From assembly GCA_016801845.1 (NCBI GenBank), contig CM028906.1:12528501-12592500 (forward strand): DNA of 64,000 nt. Direction: 5' to 3'. This document shows, one piece after another, positions 33,030-45,579 of this stretch. Position 1 is the first letter of the stretch. Each line of letters starts with the position of its first letter. Made by a program: the position numbers and the translations under genes. The notes beneath the pieces were generated by a model. The model was not told the DNA's origin, searched no databases, and was given only the letters and a program-made list of their open reading frames with translations. Source of the DNA: Polydactylus sextarius. Lineage: Eukaryota > Chordata > Actinopteri > Polynemidae.

Positions 33030-34690
33030 TGTGTTTTACAACACTTGAAAACGTTCATCACTACCTACGCAGTGAGAACTTTTGGTAGTTTTGAATTTAA
33101 TCCTTGAGAACACCAAAGTAAGGGCAGGGTGTGAAAACTCCCCAAGCTCTTAAACCGGTGAACTGCAAAAAGCTTTCAGCATCTGGCTAAATGACAGTGA
33201 TGGCTACATGTGGGTAGACTGCTGCCATCAGGATAAATCTTGCATGATACAACACTGAGGTAAACAACGACAAACAATATTGCGAGACAAGCAGCCTAAA
33301 AGAGCATCAAAAGAAAACCTACTACTGCAGAGCGTTTTGACAGACACAAGTGTAATTACTCAACAGATGAAACAAGCACAATCCTAAACCAGGTCGTCCC
33401 TCCGAGGGAGTCCTCGTGTTTTTTTTTGTCCCACCCTTTCACCAGCATCTGTCCGCCAAGTCTTCAACAGCTCCACTTTGCTGCATGTTGCTCGTGTTTG
33501 TGCTACTGTCGAAAGCAAGGTGAACCCCTTGAACATCAAACAGGCTTTCATGTCTCTTTTATTTTAAATGGCAATGTTTGTACAACACCGGGAATCTGAA
33601 GCTTTCTCCTGCTCACAGCTCAACAGGAGCTTCCATATCATTGAACCCTCTCAGCCTCCCCAACCATCTCACCCCAGGATACTTTGGGATGTCGAACCCC
33701 CTCGTTCTGAGGGCCCCACGAGAAGGGGGTGTGGGATGGGGGCACACGGAGGCATCTCTGTGTGGGCGGAGAAAAGAGAGGGGACAAATACAGAGAGATG
33801 CAGAAGGAGATTGAAGCGCACAGGTTCGCTCTTGCCCTTTAAGCGGCACAGATGAAATTCACATTAGGTGCAGTATGATCAAAAACCAAACGACTTGGTG
33901 TCGGGGCGTGTTTAGATGCTTGATTTTACAACTTCAAATGGCACTCAGCCATAGATCACACCAACATCCTTCGCAATCCCACCCCCCCTCCTCTCCAGAA
34001 ACACACACACTCATACACAAGCATAGACAAAGACACACACAAAACTCTCTCTGGTGAGCCCATCTGGGAGTGAAAAGAGGCCTCGCTTGAAGTACCTCCC
34101 AGTCGAGGTGACAACATAAATAGATGGAAGAAGGAGCGTGGGGGGGGGGGTTCAGAAGATGGAAGAGAGAACGTGTTTGGGCACTTTCACCTTCGTTAAT
34201 TTTAGATGTTGTTTATTCCCCTCCTTTAAGCTTTCCCAGAAGAGAGCTTATTGCCTCAGTACATATTTTCATTTTTCACCAGCAGCTGAACTGCTGAGGG
34301 ATAATTTCATCTGACTGTGATTCTGGATCCAGTGATCTGAGCTTGTTCACTTGGAAAACAGCAAAAAGCCTTTCTGTGTTTAGATTCCTGCATACAAACA
34401 TGTTTGTGTTAAACAACACAAAGACATGTGGATAGTTTGTGACACCAAGGAGGGAAAAAAGAAGAAAAGAAATGATAATGTTTCAGGTAGTTTGTTTAAC
34501 TCAGTGCTACTTGTATGATCCAGGTGCACATCAACTGTGTACCATTCCACAGCTGAAAATACTTCCAACTGAATACAGTATTTACTACATTTTTAAAGTT
34601 TAGAGTCAGTTGTGACTTTCAAGATTGAACATCTTAAAGGTGACTGCCATAGAAACTAGAGTCATCAAGCAAGAATAATGCTAGTCTTAT
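33030..34690. other. Non-coding stretch with a GC-rich island
   Basis: Positions about 33390-33860 form a GC-rich island with overlapping open frames on both strands (33568-33855 plus, 33613-33849 minus). The peptides do not resemble known proteins, and openness on both strands points to base composition. An 11-base G run lies at 34140-34150. No gene is supported; the island could be a regulatory element or CpG-rich promoter. Confidence 0.45.
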
Positions 34691-34699
34691 CAAAACTGT

Positions 34700-34908
34700 T
34701 TAAAGAAGCTGTCACATGTATGTACAAGATTCAATGTTTATATAATGTTTATATGGTTATATTTTCTGTATATAATGTTTATTCTGTGTTTTTCTATGTT
34801 GTATGTTTAAACTATAATGGAACGAAGGAATAGAACCGTAGCCAAATTCCTTGTATGTGTTCACATACTTGGCCAATAAAGCTGATTCTGATTCTGATTC
34901 TGATTCTG
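34700..34908 (+). mobile_element. LINE 3' end with (ATTCTG)n tail
   Basis: The segment ends with AATTCCTTGTATGTGTTCAC, ACTTGGCCAATAAAGCTGAT and then four ATTCTG-type units (34883-34908). This is the 3' untranslated end and tandem tail of a common fish LINE family (L2/CR1-like). No coding sequence is attached, so it is a strongly 5'-truncated copy on the plus strand. Confidence 0.85.
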
Positions 34909-34911
34909 AAG

Positions 34912-37383
34912 ATCCATAAAAACAAAAAGACATTTCCTTTTATTGATTTCATTGCAGACAGTCAGAAAACTAATATCTTAATTGAAGTAATATCTTGGTC
35001 ATGAAAAAAAGACGTTATTTCCATGACAATTATGTGTTTTATGAGGCTTTTTTTTTCTTTTTTACTGACACTGGATGTTTGATTTTTTGAATCAAATGTC
35101 AAATTTCATCATCAAATTTAATTTTATCAAATTCCATAACACAAATGCGAGACAGAAGGGGAAGGACAGAGAGAGGGAGAGAGAGAGAGAGAGAGAGAGA
35201 AGCAAGGTGAGACCGTCAGGGAGGAGAGAGAGAGGGAGCAGTGTGCCAGAGGGAGTCTATCTCCTCTTCAGCAGGAGCTGTCAGCTGCTGCCGTCAGAGT
35301 GGCTATAAACAAAAAGTGTTTTCTCCCTTAACAAGCTCAACAGGACCTTCAGTGGGGAGACGACATAGAAATGCTTACTCTCCAGGGGTGACAGCCACTG
35401 TCTGCCATCAATCAGTCAGACTCACTGCGCTACCCGCAGACAATGCCTCAACAAGGGCATAGCTCAGATTCATCACGGAGCTGGAAAAAAAAAACTAAAC
35501 AACAGGCATGATGAAATATACACATCAGCACTGCAAGTCATTTAATTTTAATGCGCTAAGTGATGGGGTAAAATTATGTGACGGGGAGGAGGTTAGGGGT
35601 CCAATGACAACATCTAAAAATGTATGTAAAAAGTAATTTTCTCTTGTATGGTATTAGCATTACAAATAGCAATTTACGCAACTCACTGTCAGCATGCATG
35701 CACCAGTGCTTGCTCTCATACTGTATGCAAGCACCTACACACACTCACTTAGGCATTATATCCTTTGAAGCACTGTCTGTGTTTTGAAACTAAGGTCGCT
35801 GTCACAGAAATCATTTGAAACACTTCTTTCAGAATGTCACAGTGCTGTTTGGGCTTTGATCAAAGCCAACAATGTCAATTTTGGGAGGAACTGCTGTGTA
35901 GTAATGCATGATGAAACTGTCAGAAAGTTGTTTCAGGTCGCTCCCCGTGCATCTTAAAATAATCATTTGGTTGCTGCCTCAAACATATGTCACAGATTTT
36001 TAAAATATATTTATTTATTATTTTGCATGGATTTCCTTGATGGTTTACAGGCATTAGCTGACAGGAAACAAAATGGGTTACATTTGTATGATAAAACATC
36101 CTATATTACAGCAGGTAATTTACATGTGTAACTGATGTTTTCCTCCTCTGATAAATGCTTGATCTGATGATTGTCAAGATGCTTTCCACGCCTGCTATAA
36201 ACTCAAGTTACTGAGCTGATGACAAGACTGTTTGCTATAAGATAATACCTGATTTCACAGCCAGTGAGGAAACAGTGACAAGCCTGTATGAGCAGGAGAA
36301 GATCCCAATTAAACCCACTCATCTGGTTTGTATACAAAACTGGGAATTTATTGCTGTGATACTTTTATCTCTAATGTGGATAAAAACCATCTTAAGGCTT
36401 TTAATAAAGGAGCCCAGGCTTTATCAGAAATTGAGCAAATGTAATATTAAACTATTCAACAGACAATTTTGTCATCTTTATCTCACAAAAGCACAAAATC
36501 ACGTTGTTTTTTGTACCAGATAATGTGTGCCTACTCAAATATCTAAAGCTTATCAAAAATAAACCAAATGCTTTTGTTCAGTTAAATATGTTCATTATAT
36601 TTGTTTACCTTTGCTTTCGATTCTAAAACTCTAAAGTGATCTAGACTTAGACTTGTTGCGGTGCATAATGTCTTCAAATGCCACATCATTAAGGTATCAC
36701 ATTATTACACTATTATGTTATCATGATAAGAAATTGGTCCTACAATTGCACCTCTCTTTTCAAACTTTAGTTTTTCACATTCCTATTAGAATATTATAAC
36801 AGTGTTTTTAGTATTTTTATGATCTATGTAAGTGTGCTGCCAGCCAGGCATGAGCATTACTGTGGTTTTTAATCAAATCTTGTGTACATCTTCTCTTATC
36901 AAGGATAACTTTAAGAATGAGACTTTAAAGATACAGCAATGATGGTTTTATATATCCTGGCACAGTGATACTTTGAAATACACAGAGAGTTCAAAATGGG
37001 TGTATTCAATTAATCAGACTGAGCTGTCGTAAACTAGCAAAGTTTATAATCCAGAGTAGCATCATGAATCATGCAATAGTCTCTCACTGACAACAGGTGT
37101 AAATATCCACAGAGAGTAACAAACTAAATATCCACATCTGCAATGTCTACATTTATAGGCAGTTAGCTGCCTGTATGACAGTTAGCCTAATGGATTTGAC
37201 ACAACTCAAAACTCTGTTAATTAAACGTTGTTTTTGGGACAATTTACAACTCAATAATGTGATAAATGACTTAAAAAGTCATATATGAACTCACATAATG
37301 AAAAAGGTGATAGCTGGATTTGTCAAAGTGATATGGAGTATAGCAGTCCTGATCTAACTGAAGGAATATACCACAATCTTTAC
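34912..37383. other. Non-coding stretch with a GA tract
   Basis: A GA microsatellite at 35167-35201 is followed by a less AT-rich block to about 35470 that may be regulatory. The remainder to 37383 is AT-rich with no recognised feature. Confidence 0.5.
35167..35201. repeat. (GA)n microsatellite
   Basis: About 17 GA units with one GGGA interruption. Confidence 0.95.
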
Positions 37384-37386
37384 TTT

Positions 37387-37395
37387 ACACACACT

Positions 37396-37452
<57 letters not shown>
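37387..37452. repeat. (AC)n(AT)n compound microsatellite
   Basis: An imperfect AC tract (37387-37409) runs into about 22 uninterrupted AT units. Long AT runs can extrude as cruciforms. Confidence 0.95.
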
Positions 37453-37454
<2 letters not shown>

Positions 37455-37465
37455 GTAAAGTTATG

Positions 37466-38015
37466 TAAAGGTTCGATAATTATAGTGTCACTGTTTGATA
37501 TTTTTTCGATACAAAAAAGAGAAATTTCCATGCCTTTTATAACTTGTAGTTTATTGAAACTAGCCTACCAACATTTGTTTCAACTCAAAATGATCACAGG
37601 GTTTAACATATGATGATCAACGTGTGGCGGCCTCCACAAAATCAAAACTGGCCGCTATAAATTATTTCATTTACTTTTCCCAACACTAAACACGACGTTA
37701 AAAACAAACGGGACGGTTTTGTTCTCCCCTCTCTCCGACACACACAGACACACACATACTGCAGGTCTGCAGCATGTAGTTTATGAAGCGACCCTAGGAC
37801 CAAGTGACAGAACGTCCCTGGAAAGTTCCCGGCCTCTATATGTTACCAGGACTGTGCTCAACAATGCAGCCTAAGGCAGATTAGTAGAGCGCAGGTCCAC
37901 TGAGCTTTCAGCACAGAATGCAGTTGAATACGTTGATAAAAAGAAAGTTGATAAAATAAATATTAAATTGCATATTGTTTGATTCATAGCATACCAAACC
38001 GATAAATACATATAT
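37466..38015. mobile_element. Possible decayed DNA-element fragment
   Basis: TTTTTTCGATACAAAAAAGA, TTATTGAAACTAGCCTACCA and a right part with ATACCAAACCGATAAATAC recall a fish hAT-like repeat whose ends carry ATCGATA and GGTATCG motifs. No clean inverted termini or duplication were found. A GC-richer core lies at 37740-37900. Confidence 0.35.
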
Positions 38016-38019
38016 ACAA

Positions 38020-38577
38020 ACACATTGTATCTACATAAAACACATGGCTATTAACATGTCTCATCAACATATAAACAAGTCTGCGGTAATAAATATAAAG
38101 ATGGAGGTAAATGCTCTCATTCAGTGTCTTGTCCTTTGTTTTTTCTCACCAGTCATTTCAAATCAATCCATCACTTCTGCTTGTGTCACCTCTATGTCTC
38201 TCTATGTGAAGCTAGTGTCAGTGATGGCCGCACATGTTGGCACAAATGTTCTAGGAGCCTTTTATGATAAGAGAAAGACAGACAGGGATGAGAGAAAGAG
38301 CTAAACCACATTTTTAATCCACCCACTGATTCATCTGTGAATGGCCTTGGTGCATTGCACAACAAAAGAAAATAAAATACACTTTGGATTTGGCATCACA
38401 CTAGTAAAATCTTATCACAGTCAAAAAATCTCAGTGTTCAGGGGAGAAAAACATAAAAACCTCAATGTAGAGACAAGAAGGAATTACTGTGAAAGAGCAG
38501 GGTTTCTAATTTGCATTGGCACACTAATAGTTTGTGCTTAGTGTCTGGCCAAGAGAAGCAGCAGCAATGACACCAAA

Positions 38578-38615
<38 letters not shown>

Positions 38616-40485
38616 GATCAAAGTAAGGTGACCCAAAAGCCCACTCACTTACTAAATCTAGATTGTTCTGTCTAGTTTTACACAGCACAACCTCACGACT
38701 TGCAGTCATGTTGTGACTAAATCTGTGAAGTGTCTTCTGGCTGTACAGTCTGCCACTAGTATCTCTTAGCTGTTGTCAAGTGTAAGGATTACAACAGAAG
38801 GTTTGGATGTCAGCAAAGTGTAGCTGCCGTGCAACTCAACTAGTGCGAGGAAGGCTCTTGAAGGGTTGGTCAGAGTTTCTTTTTCACTGCCCTGCAGTAC
38901 TTTGATTTTGTGGTTGAGGTGGCACAACATAACTCTGGAGAGAGGAAACAAGGCATTGTTCTTCTTACAAATGAAAAGCTGACTTGGGTAAATAATAAAA
39001 TTTAAGAAGCAAACAAATTTAATTACCATAGTTGGTCTAATATAACCAGGGGCTAATGATAGCTAATATTAACTAAGTTTATGGCTCCTCTACACTTGCT
39101 CCAGTGACAAAATCTTAGCATTTTTTTTTCCAAATGCTTAATACTGGACAGTAATTGTTACTCTCCACGAACAGCAGTTAAGTAGTCATTGTAACAGTTG
39201 TTGCTGTTGCCACCACTAGATCTTTTATTTGCATCTAACAAGTTGAAATAAGAGTCAGACTTTGAGGGTGATGTGTCTGCAGCATTATCTCACAGTAATT
39301 CCCTCACATCTTGTCTGGCACAGGATTGCCTGTCTGAGTCTATAGATCCAGTGGCTGAATGTGTGGGGCATTAGATTGCTATGAGCTTCTGTACATAGGA
39401 AATAATCCTTGGAGCAGCTGACAAGGCAGTATATCTAAACATAGGACAGCACCGTGAGCCAACATAATTTAACAACACATTAATCTCTTCACTAATGCAG
39501 TCAATAGCATATTAAGCGAGCTACAAAAGCAAAATTAATGAGAAGTAATGTGATGCCAGTCGACAAAGAGCTCCAGTGAAATCCTGAGCAGTCAGCAGGA
39601 CCGGTCGTGCCAACTCATTTCTCAGCTGTGTCTCTTGCTCTCACGCACAGATATGCCCTTGGGTGAAGAGGTGCTCAGATTCCACAGATGTCATCCACAA
39701 ATGCTATATTTCAAATGACCAGGGAAGTGTTTTTCAGCCTTTTAAACTACATTTCCCTTTGTGGACCTAACAGGACAGTGAGGGCACAAAACCGAGTCCC
39801 AAGTCTCTGAAGGAGCACTCTATTTTGTGGAAATGTACACTAGAGCGCCATGATTTTCTTCAGAGTTATGGAACATAACTATCACTGATATTGTACCAAT
39901 TATTTAGTTGGTATCAAATGATCTTTCTTAACCAGATTCAACCAGCCCTGGTTGAGGCAACTAAATAACTGCTTCAGGCAGAAATGCACCATAAGTCAAC
40001 TAGTATCTTGTGAATCGAACAAAATCAGATATTTTCTTCATACACTGCTGTGGCTGTGCTTGTAACAGCAACTAGTTGTTCAACTCCATCTGATCACATC
40101 ATTACATGACATATGAGCATGTGTACTCATTATGCACTGGGTGTCGTCTGCCAGATTCAGTAAAATATATGCATGTGTCATAGGGCACATTGTGAATCCA
40201 TCATGTGACTGGCAGACACCACCACTGACGATTTAACTTTCTACATGAAGATGTAACTAATCAATAGTCAAAAGCTGTCATAAACTGTCTTTCAATGAAC
40301 ACTGGAACAGATGGACATACTTACAATGACAGTTGGGTCAGTAAATGTTATATGGAGTTTCATTTGGGCCTCCATAACATGTTTCTGCAATTGCTGTTGC
40401 AGATTTGGACAATAACCACTATTTCAATGCCTCCACACTAGCAGCAGCCATAGTCTAGAGGTATTATGATTTTGTGCTGTATTCT
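38020..40485. other. Non-coding stretch with a candidate regulatory block
   Basis: A 26-base T run is at 38581-38606. The region 39290-39620 is complex and TAAT-rich (CATTAGATTGCTATG, ACATTAATCTC, CAAAATTAATGAG) and could be an enhancer. Short frames at 38044-38304 and 38341-38541 have no recognisable content. Confidence 0.5.
38581..38606. repeat. Poly-T tract
   Basis: A run of 26 T residues. Confidence 0.95.
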
Positions 40486-40489
40486 ATCT

Positions 40490-40618
40490 TATTGTTATCT
40501 CATCACATATGAATGAGTTATCTCAAGAACACAATGGTGAAACTTTTCAAATTTGGCAGAAATGCTCACTTGGACTAAAGGATGTACTAATCATTAAATA
40601 TGATTTTTTTTAAATATT
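40490..40618 (+). repeat. Fragment of a dispersed fish repeat
   Basis: GAGTTATCTCAAGAACACAA, CTTTTCAAATTTGGCAGAAA and TGCTCACTTGGACTAAAGGA match the family whose inverted relic flanks the SINE at 7654-7830. Confidence 0.6.
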
Positions 40619-40619
40619 G

Positions 40620-43600
40620 TTGACAAAATGCTTAATGCTGTTGGTCTTGTTATTTATTCAGACAGTGTTCTGTTATACTACAAGGGAGAATTGGTTGTTG
40701 ACATTGAAATACGCTACACCATAATCTGTCTGTGATTAAAAATAGAGTGTTTGAAATGCTGAGGTTATGAACTGTCACCAGCACTCAAGTTACTCACTGT
40801 AATAAAACACTGCAGCATGTCAGTTTTGTCACCAGTGTACAACTTGTTATTTCCATCTTTATTCACTTTGTTAGTGGAGCCTGTGATATGTAACCATAAT
40901 ATAGTGTTTAAAGATCAAGCTGTTTGCCAGAGAACACTGAATGGAAGCAGTGGGGTGACATTGTGACTACAGCAAAAATGAAAGCTTATAACTGTCAAAT
41001 GCTGCAAAAATGCTGGACTGTCAATTTTATCTACATCAATGATGCGTTTGATACAGCAGCACATTCAGTGGTCAGAGATTTCCCATTATTCTGAATGTGG
41101 AGAAATCTTAAAGTGGTGCATATGTCAGAAACTCTTCTCCCTTTAATCACTTCTTATTGTGTCCTTGTGCATAACACAAGTGATTATGTTTTATATTTGA
41201 AGTGCTGTAATCAGTGCCCTGTTAGGAAGAGGTGAGAGCCTTTAGACACAACCATTGTGATGGCTGCAAGATGTTTCCCTTGATGACTGTTGAAATTAGG
41301 TAGTAAATGCTGATTCCATAGACATGAGATTTAATCACCACATACACCCTTGCTGGTGATATAAAAGACAAGATGTCTGACGGTCCCCTTTCCCTCCCTC
41401 TTTCAAAGTTTCACGGCTCTTTATTCTATCTGGGACACACTTCCAAAATATTGTTGTTGAGCCTGTGGTGAGTTCTGCATGCAACAAACCACAGTGTTCT
41501 GCTCTGGTACTTGTTTATTTAACAATGTTTCAAGCACAATGATTACTCATCAGGACAAAGTTTGTGGTTTTTGTGCAGTCCTTTTCAAACCTCTATTACA
41601 TTTTTACATTTTATTTTTTCTAAACAGGAATAAGAAAAACAGTTTGGCATCTGTCTATACCCTGCAGTGTTTGGGTAAAAGGAAGGAAGCTATTCCAACA
41701 ACAGTAAAGCGGATGTCTTCCTAGGAGAAAGAGTTAAAAATAGATGTTTTTTTTTCCCTAGAAGATGCTTTGAATTGCCATAGCTTGAAAAAAGACTAGG
41801 TGTTACTAATTGTATTAGCAATGGTTCCAATCTATTGTATTCATGTGTCCCAGTAAGCTATGACAGTATGAAAGGGAAGAAACCAGCAGGAACAATACCA
41901 AGACTCTGAAAGTGAAGCAGCAACTGGAGATCTAACCAGCAGTCATGGTATTTTTGGTACCTGTATTCTTCTCTTGTGACTGATATTCCCACATTTTAAA
42001 CTAATCTGGCAAACCTAATAATGGTATCTTTACATATACAGCATATATGGAGCAATATTGGCATTAAAGATGGGCTGTGTGTCTGATTAACATGCAGTTC
42101 CTCAGCGAGTTGGTGGCTAAATTGGGAAATAGTTGTATGCACACAGACAGGCTATTACAAAATGTGAATCTAAAATTATCCATGGGACATAAAAAATGCA
42201 CTGCAATCCTAAATAGTGTGACAAACTCTGTGACAAAAGCAAAGCAGTATAAAAGTTTATATTTAGCTGTGCAGTGAAGCAAGTTTTCCTCTCTGGGCTT
42301 ACTATAGCACTATATGCTCATGCTTGTGACTGTTCACTACCACAAACCTGTATAAACTTCTGCTATTACCAGCTCACATACAGACTTACTGCTATTGACA
42401 TTTCCTGTATATGCCAAGTTGCAGCTTGTACATCATCGAAATGCCAGTGAGACAGGGTTAGAGATTCGTTTATGTATCATAGTTAAAGATTACTCTGTCA
42501 TTCTGGTACACTGGTAGTCTGTGGATATTGGTCTTGATTGTACGGCTTCAGCTTATTGTATGAATCCATATATCATGGCGCTTCACGACCTTTGTGGTGG
42601 TAATGTCTGTGTTTCAGACACTGTGGCCGCCTTAGCTCCATGCTTTAAGGATCAATCAACTTGTGCAAATGTCATATGGTATCCTATGATACACCATATC
42701 CTCTCTCAAGTGTAACTACTGATACCTTTGCATTGTGTATTACCAACTACTTTAGCTTGCAGAAATGCAGCTTCTTTCTAATGTGTGCTAAATGACAAGG
42801 AATTGCCATTGTGGAGGGATATCTATCCTTCTTATAAACTATTCCCAAGGTAAGAGAATAGTTGTCCAATTTTTATGTGAATGGACTAAGGAATAAGGAA
42901 TAGTTACTCTAAATGCGTGATTATGTAACAGCTTAACCCTATTGTCTGTGGGGCAATAATGATTGCAAAAAGTACATCTCTTCTGTGGAGGGAGATTGGT
43001 TTCACAATGAGCCTCACTTCCTGAAGTTAAATGATGGTATGTGAATACTGCTGGCCCATTTTTAGGTGAACTAAATATGCAAGAGTCTAAATGTCACTGT
43101 GCATAAAACAGGGCGTTTATCCTTTGCTGGTAGGGCCACTTTAAAAAAGAAAAAAACTGGGCATAAATTTAGAGTATACCCACTTTTCCAGGCACCATTA
43201 CATCACTGCATTTGTCTACATATGCATGTGATGCTTGAGGATCGGGGGGATGGGTGATCTTTTTCCTCTTCATCAGAAGGAATCTACATAATGTTGCCAG
43301 TAGCAAACATACAGTTCGTCAGAACAAGCCTGTAGTGCAAACATTATGTTTACATTGAGGACAGAATAAGCCACAAGAATAATGCACGCTAACTGTGATA
43401 TATACCCCAATTAAGCATTCTAGAAATTTACATAACAGGAAAAAAACAACCTCAATTAGCACATGAGCAGTGACTGCTGGCATTTGATTGCAGGAGGGAA
43501 ATACACAGGACAATAAACATAATTTACAAGATGTTTAATTTTGTGTTTGGAAAATTGAATCCAGCAGCAGTGAGAAATACGCTACATGTTTGTGCGAGGA

Positions 43601-43675
43601 AGCGGCTGCTGTGATTGATTGGAAGAAACTAATCTGTTTTTGTTTGCACTGCACAAGCAACACAACCTTTAACTC
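40620..43675. other. Non-coding stretch, no gene seen
   Basis: AT-rich, with only short incidental frames (41479-41724, 42077-42277, 42521-42715). A TATAAAAG at about 41359 has no other promoter context. No repeat family is recognised. Confidence 0.5.
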
Positions 43676-43679
43676 TAAG

Positions 43680-43733
43680 ATGACAAAAAACAGCGGAAGC
43701 ACAGTGTACTCCATGCGGCTGCAGAAGGAAGAG
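43680..43733 (+). CDS. Possible short first coding exon
   Basis: An ATG with purine at -3 (AAGATGA) opens 18 codons, MTKNSGSTVYSMRLQKEE, ending exactly in phase 0 at GAAGAG|GTACGC, a strong-looking splice donor (GT at 43734-43735). Reading through the donor meets a stop after eight more codons. The peptide is polar and basic, as many alternative N-termini of signalling or scaffold proteins are, but I do not recognise it. No matching next exon was found in the window. An 18-codon frame ending in a donor can occur by chance. Confidence 0.2.
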
Positions 43734-43739
43734 GTACGC

Positions 43740-44665
43740 CGGAAGGATTCTTGTGCTTAATTTTGTTGCCTTTCAACCTAATCAAGTCTACCTCTATCGT
43801 ATGCAGATCCCAGTGGAAATATAGAGATTCATCATCATCGGTTCACCGTCCCTGAGTACGAGGAAATAATTTCAATTTCTCCTCTTGATGAGCATCTACT
43901 CATGGGCAATTATCTCAACACAATAGATGGTACCTTGGTGAACAATTCTGCTGCTGCTGTCCACACTATGAGAGAGGCAGACAGGATAAAAAAAAAAAGC
44001 TTATGAACCTCCCACTGCCTTCAGAGCCAGAGAGCACAGGGTGGAGGAGCTCCAGGAGTGGCTGATTTGTGCCTCGGATAACATGACAGCATGTGAATTG
44101 TAATGACAACACATTAATTTTATTGGGTGAGGTTATTTCTGGTGATCAGATCATTAGAATGATAATAAACATCACAAAAGCCACAGCTCATGTCAGACAA
44201 AACAGCACCTTTCATTTCTGCGTTTTTTTTTTTTTTCTCCAGATGGGACTATAATAACACAGAAGTTAGGAACTTTGTCATAGTTTACATAATGAAAGAA
44301 TCATTAATTTAAACTCTAACTTGAGATATTCTTTCCAATGATATAATATGTAATATCAGCAACTGACACAGAAGACATGCAATACTGTCCATCCATTAGT
44401 CTTCATCAGTTCAACTATTGGATTTTTATTCCCAAAGGGTTTTAAAATCCATATTGTAAAGACATATGCTCATGGGAGAGTCATTAGAGTCATGGTGTAA
44501 ACTGATGTCAAATTACCATGTTGTGACAGTGCCGTAAGCTGTGGGCAATTGATGTCAGGTAGTCATCTCACTCTGTTCAGGTATTCTTTTTTCAGGCCTG
44601 ACATAAATAAAATTCTCTTCAAATCATTGGTTTTCGCTGTCCAAACAATTCTCTCTTCAGAGGTG
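43740..44665. other. Non-coding stretch with a candidate regulatory block
   Basis: Positions 43790-44110 are complex and repeat-free with AATAATTTCAATTTC, GCAATTATCTC and ACATTAATTTTATTG motifs. The rest is AT-rich, with a T run at 44225-44237. No gene is supported. Confidence 0.45.
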
Positions 44666-44672
44666 TGTCTCT

Positions 44673-44816
44673 GAGTGGCCTAGGGCTTTATAACACAGAC
44701 AATGTAATTGCCATGCCCATGGTTTCAGTCTGACTGGGGACTGTTGCTTCATGTCATACCTCTTCTCTCTTCTCTCATTCTCTGTAACCTTTGTTTGCCA
44801 CAATCAAAAGTAAAGG
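44673..44816 (+). mobile_element. tRNA-derived SINE, degraded copy
   Basis: The head GAGTGGCCTAGGGCTTTATA is A-box-like, and CATGGTTTCAGTCTGACTG is a decayed B-box region. They are followed by GTTGCTTCATGTCATACC, a TCTCTCT stretch, and AATCAAAAGTAAAGG at the tail. This is the layout of a teleost SINE with a GTTGCATGTCATACC body and AATAAAGG end, related in structure to 7654-7830. Confidence 0.75.
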
Positions 44817-44916
44817 TGAAATTTCTAAACATGTTTTGAAAATATATTCAGACATCCAGGAGACAATGTACAGAGCCATAAGTGCTACACTGAGTTCAGA
44901 ATTTAAATACTCTCAG

Positions 44917-45575
44917 GCCTCATTCACACAAAATTCATGTGGTTGTGCGTGTGGCCCATCAAAAGTCATGCGTGGGGCGAACGCGGTTTGTGTCCATTTT
45001 TGTTTAGAATGCATGTTGTTTAGATAAGACCATTCACACCGCACACATGACCTGTGTAGGTTCTGCCCGGCTTAACTGTGCAGATATCGTGCTGCAAATA
45101 GAAAATAGAAATCAAGTCCATTTCTCTGTGCGCAAGGTAAGCAGGATGAGAGAGTTTTCAGCCGAAATCCTATTAAAACCTATAACACAGCTACACATTT
45201 CATGTCATTTATGCAATCAGTGTATGTATTGACAGGGATACCTCAAAAGTCTCCCAACTATGTGAAAAATATGACCACAACTGCATGAAACAGAAGTAAT
45301 CATCGTTTAGAATAGGAAAAGAAAAACAGACACATACAGTGTTTATTAAAGCGATATCAACAGGAAACAGGGCTATGTGCACTTTTAAAAAGATGAGGCT
45401 ACATTGGGCTACGTGCATTTAAAGACAGGGCTGACAGCTGATGTGCTGCACACACACCGTGCCGACAGACATTTCTGGTGTGGATTACACACACGCTACC
45501 GGGCCACTGACAGGCAGCTTCTGCCCTGCCCTGCACCACTCAGATGCTGTGCAGCATGAATCCGGCTTTATGTAT
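44917..45575. mobile_element. Possible non-autonomous DNA element
   Basis: The left end AGGCCTCATTCACAC and the reverse complement of the right end, AGCCGGATTCATGC, form a weak inverted repeat. The interior mentions CATTCACACCGCACACATGA, typical of fish elements with CACACCG motifs. No target duplication was found. It may instead be ordinary single-copy sequence with a GC-rich right half (45420-45560). Confidence 0.3.
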
Positions 45576-45579
45576 TCAT

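Noticed and set aside
33568..33855. 95-codon frame in a GC-rich island
   Set aside because: Two plus-strand frames and one minus-strand frame are open over the same bases and none resembles a protein; no splice evidence.
41340..41400. Promoter at TATAAAAG near 41359
   Set aside because: An isolated TATA-like word in AT-rich DNA without other promoter or exon evidence.
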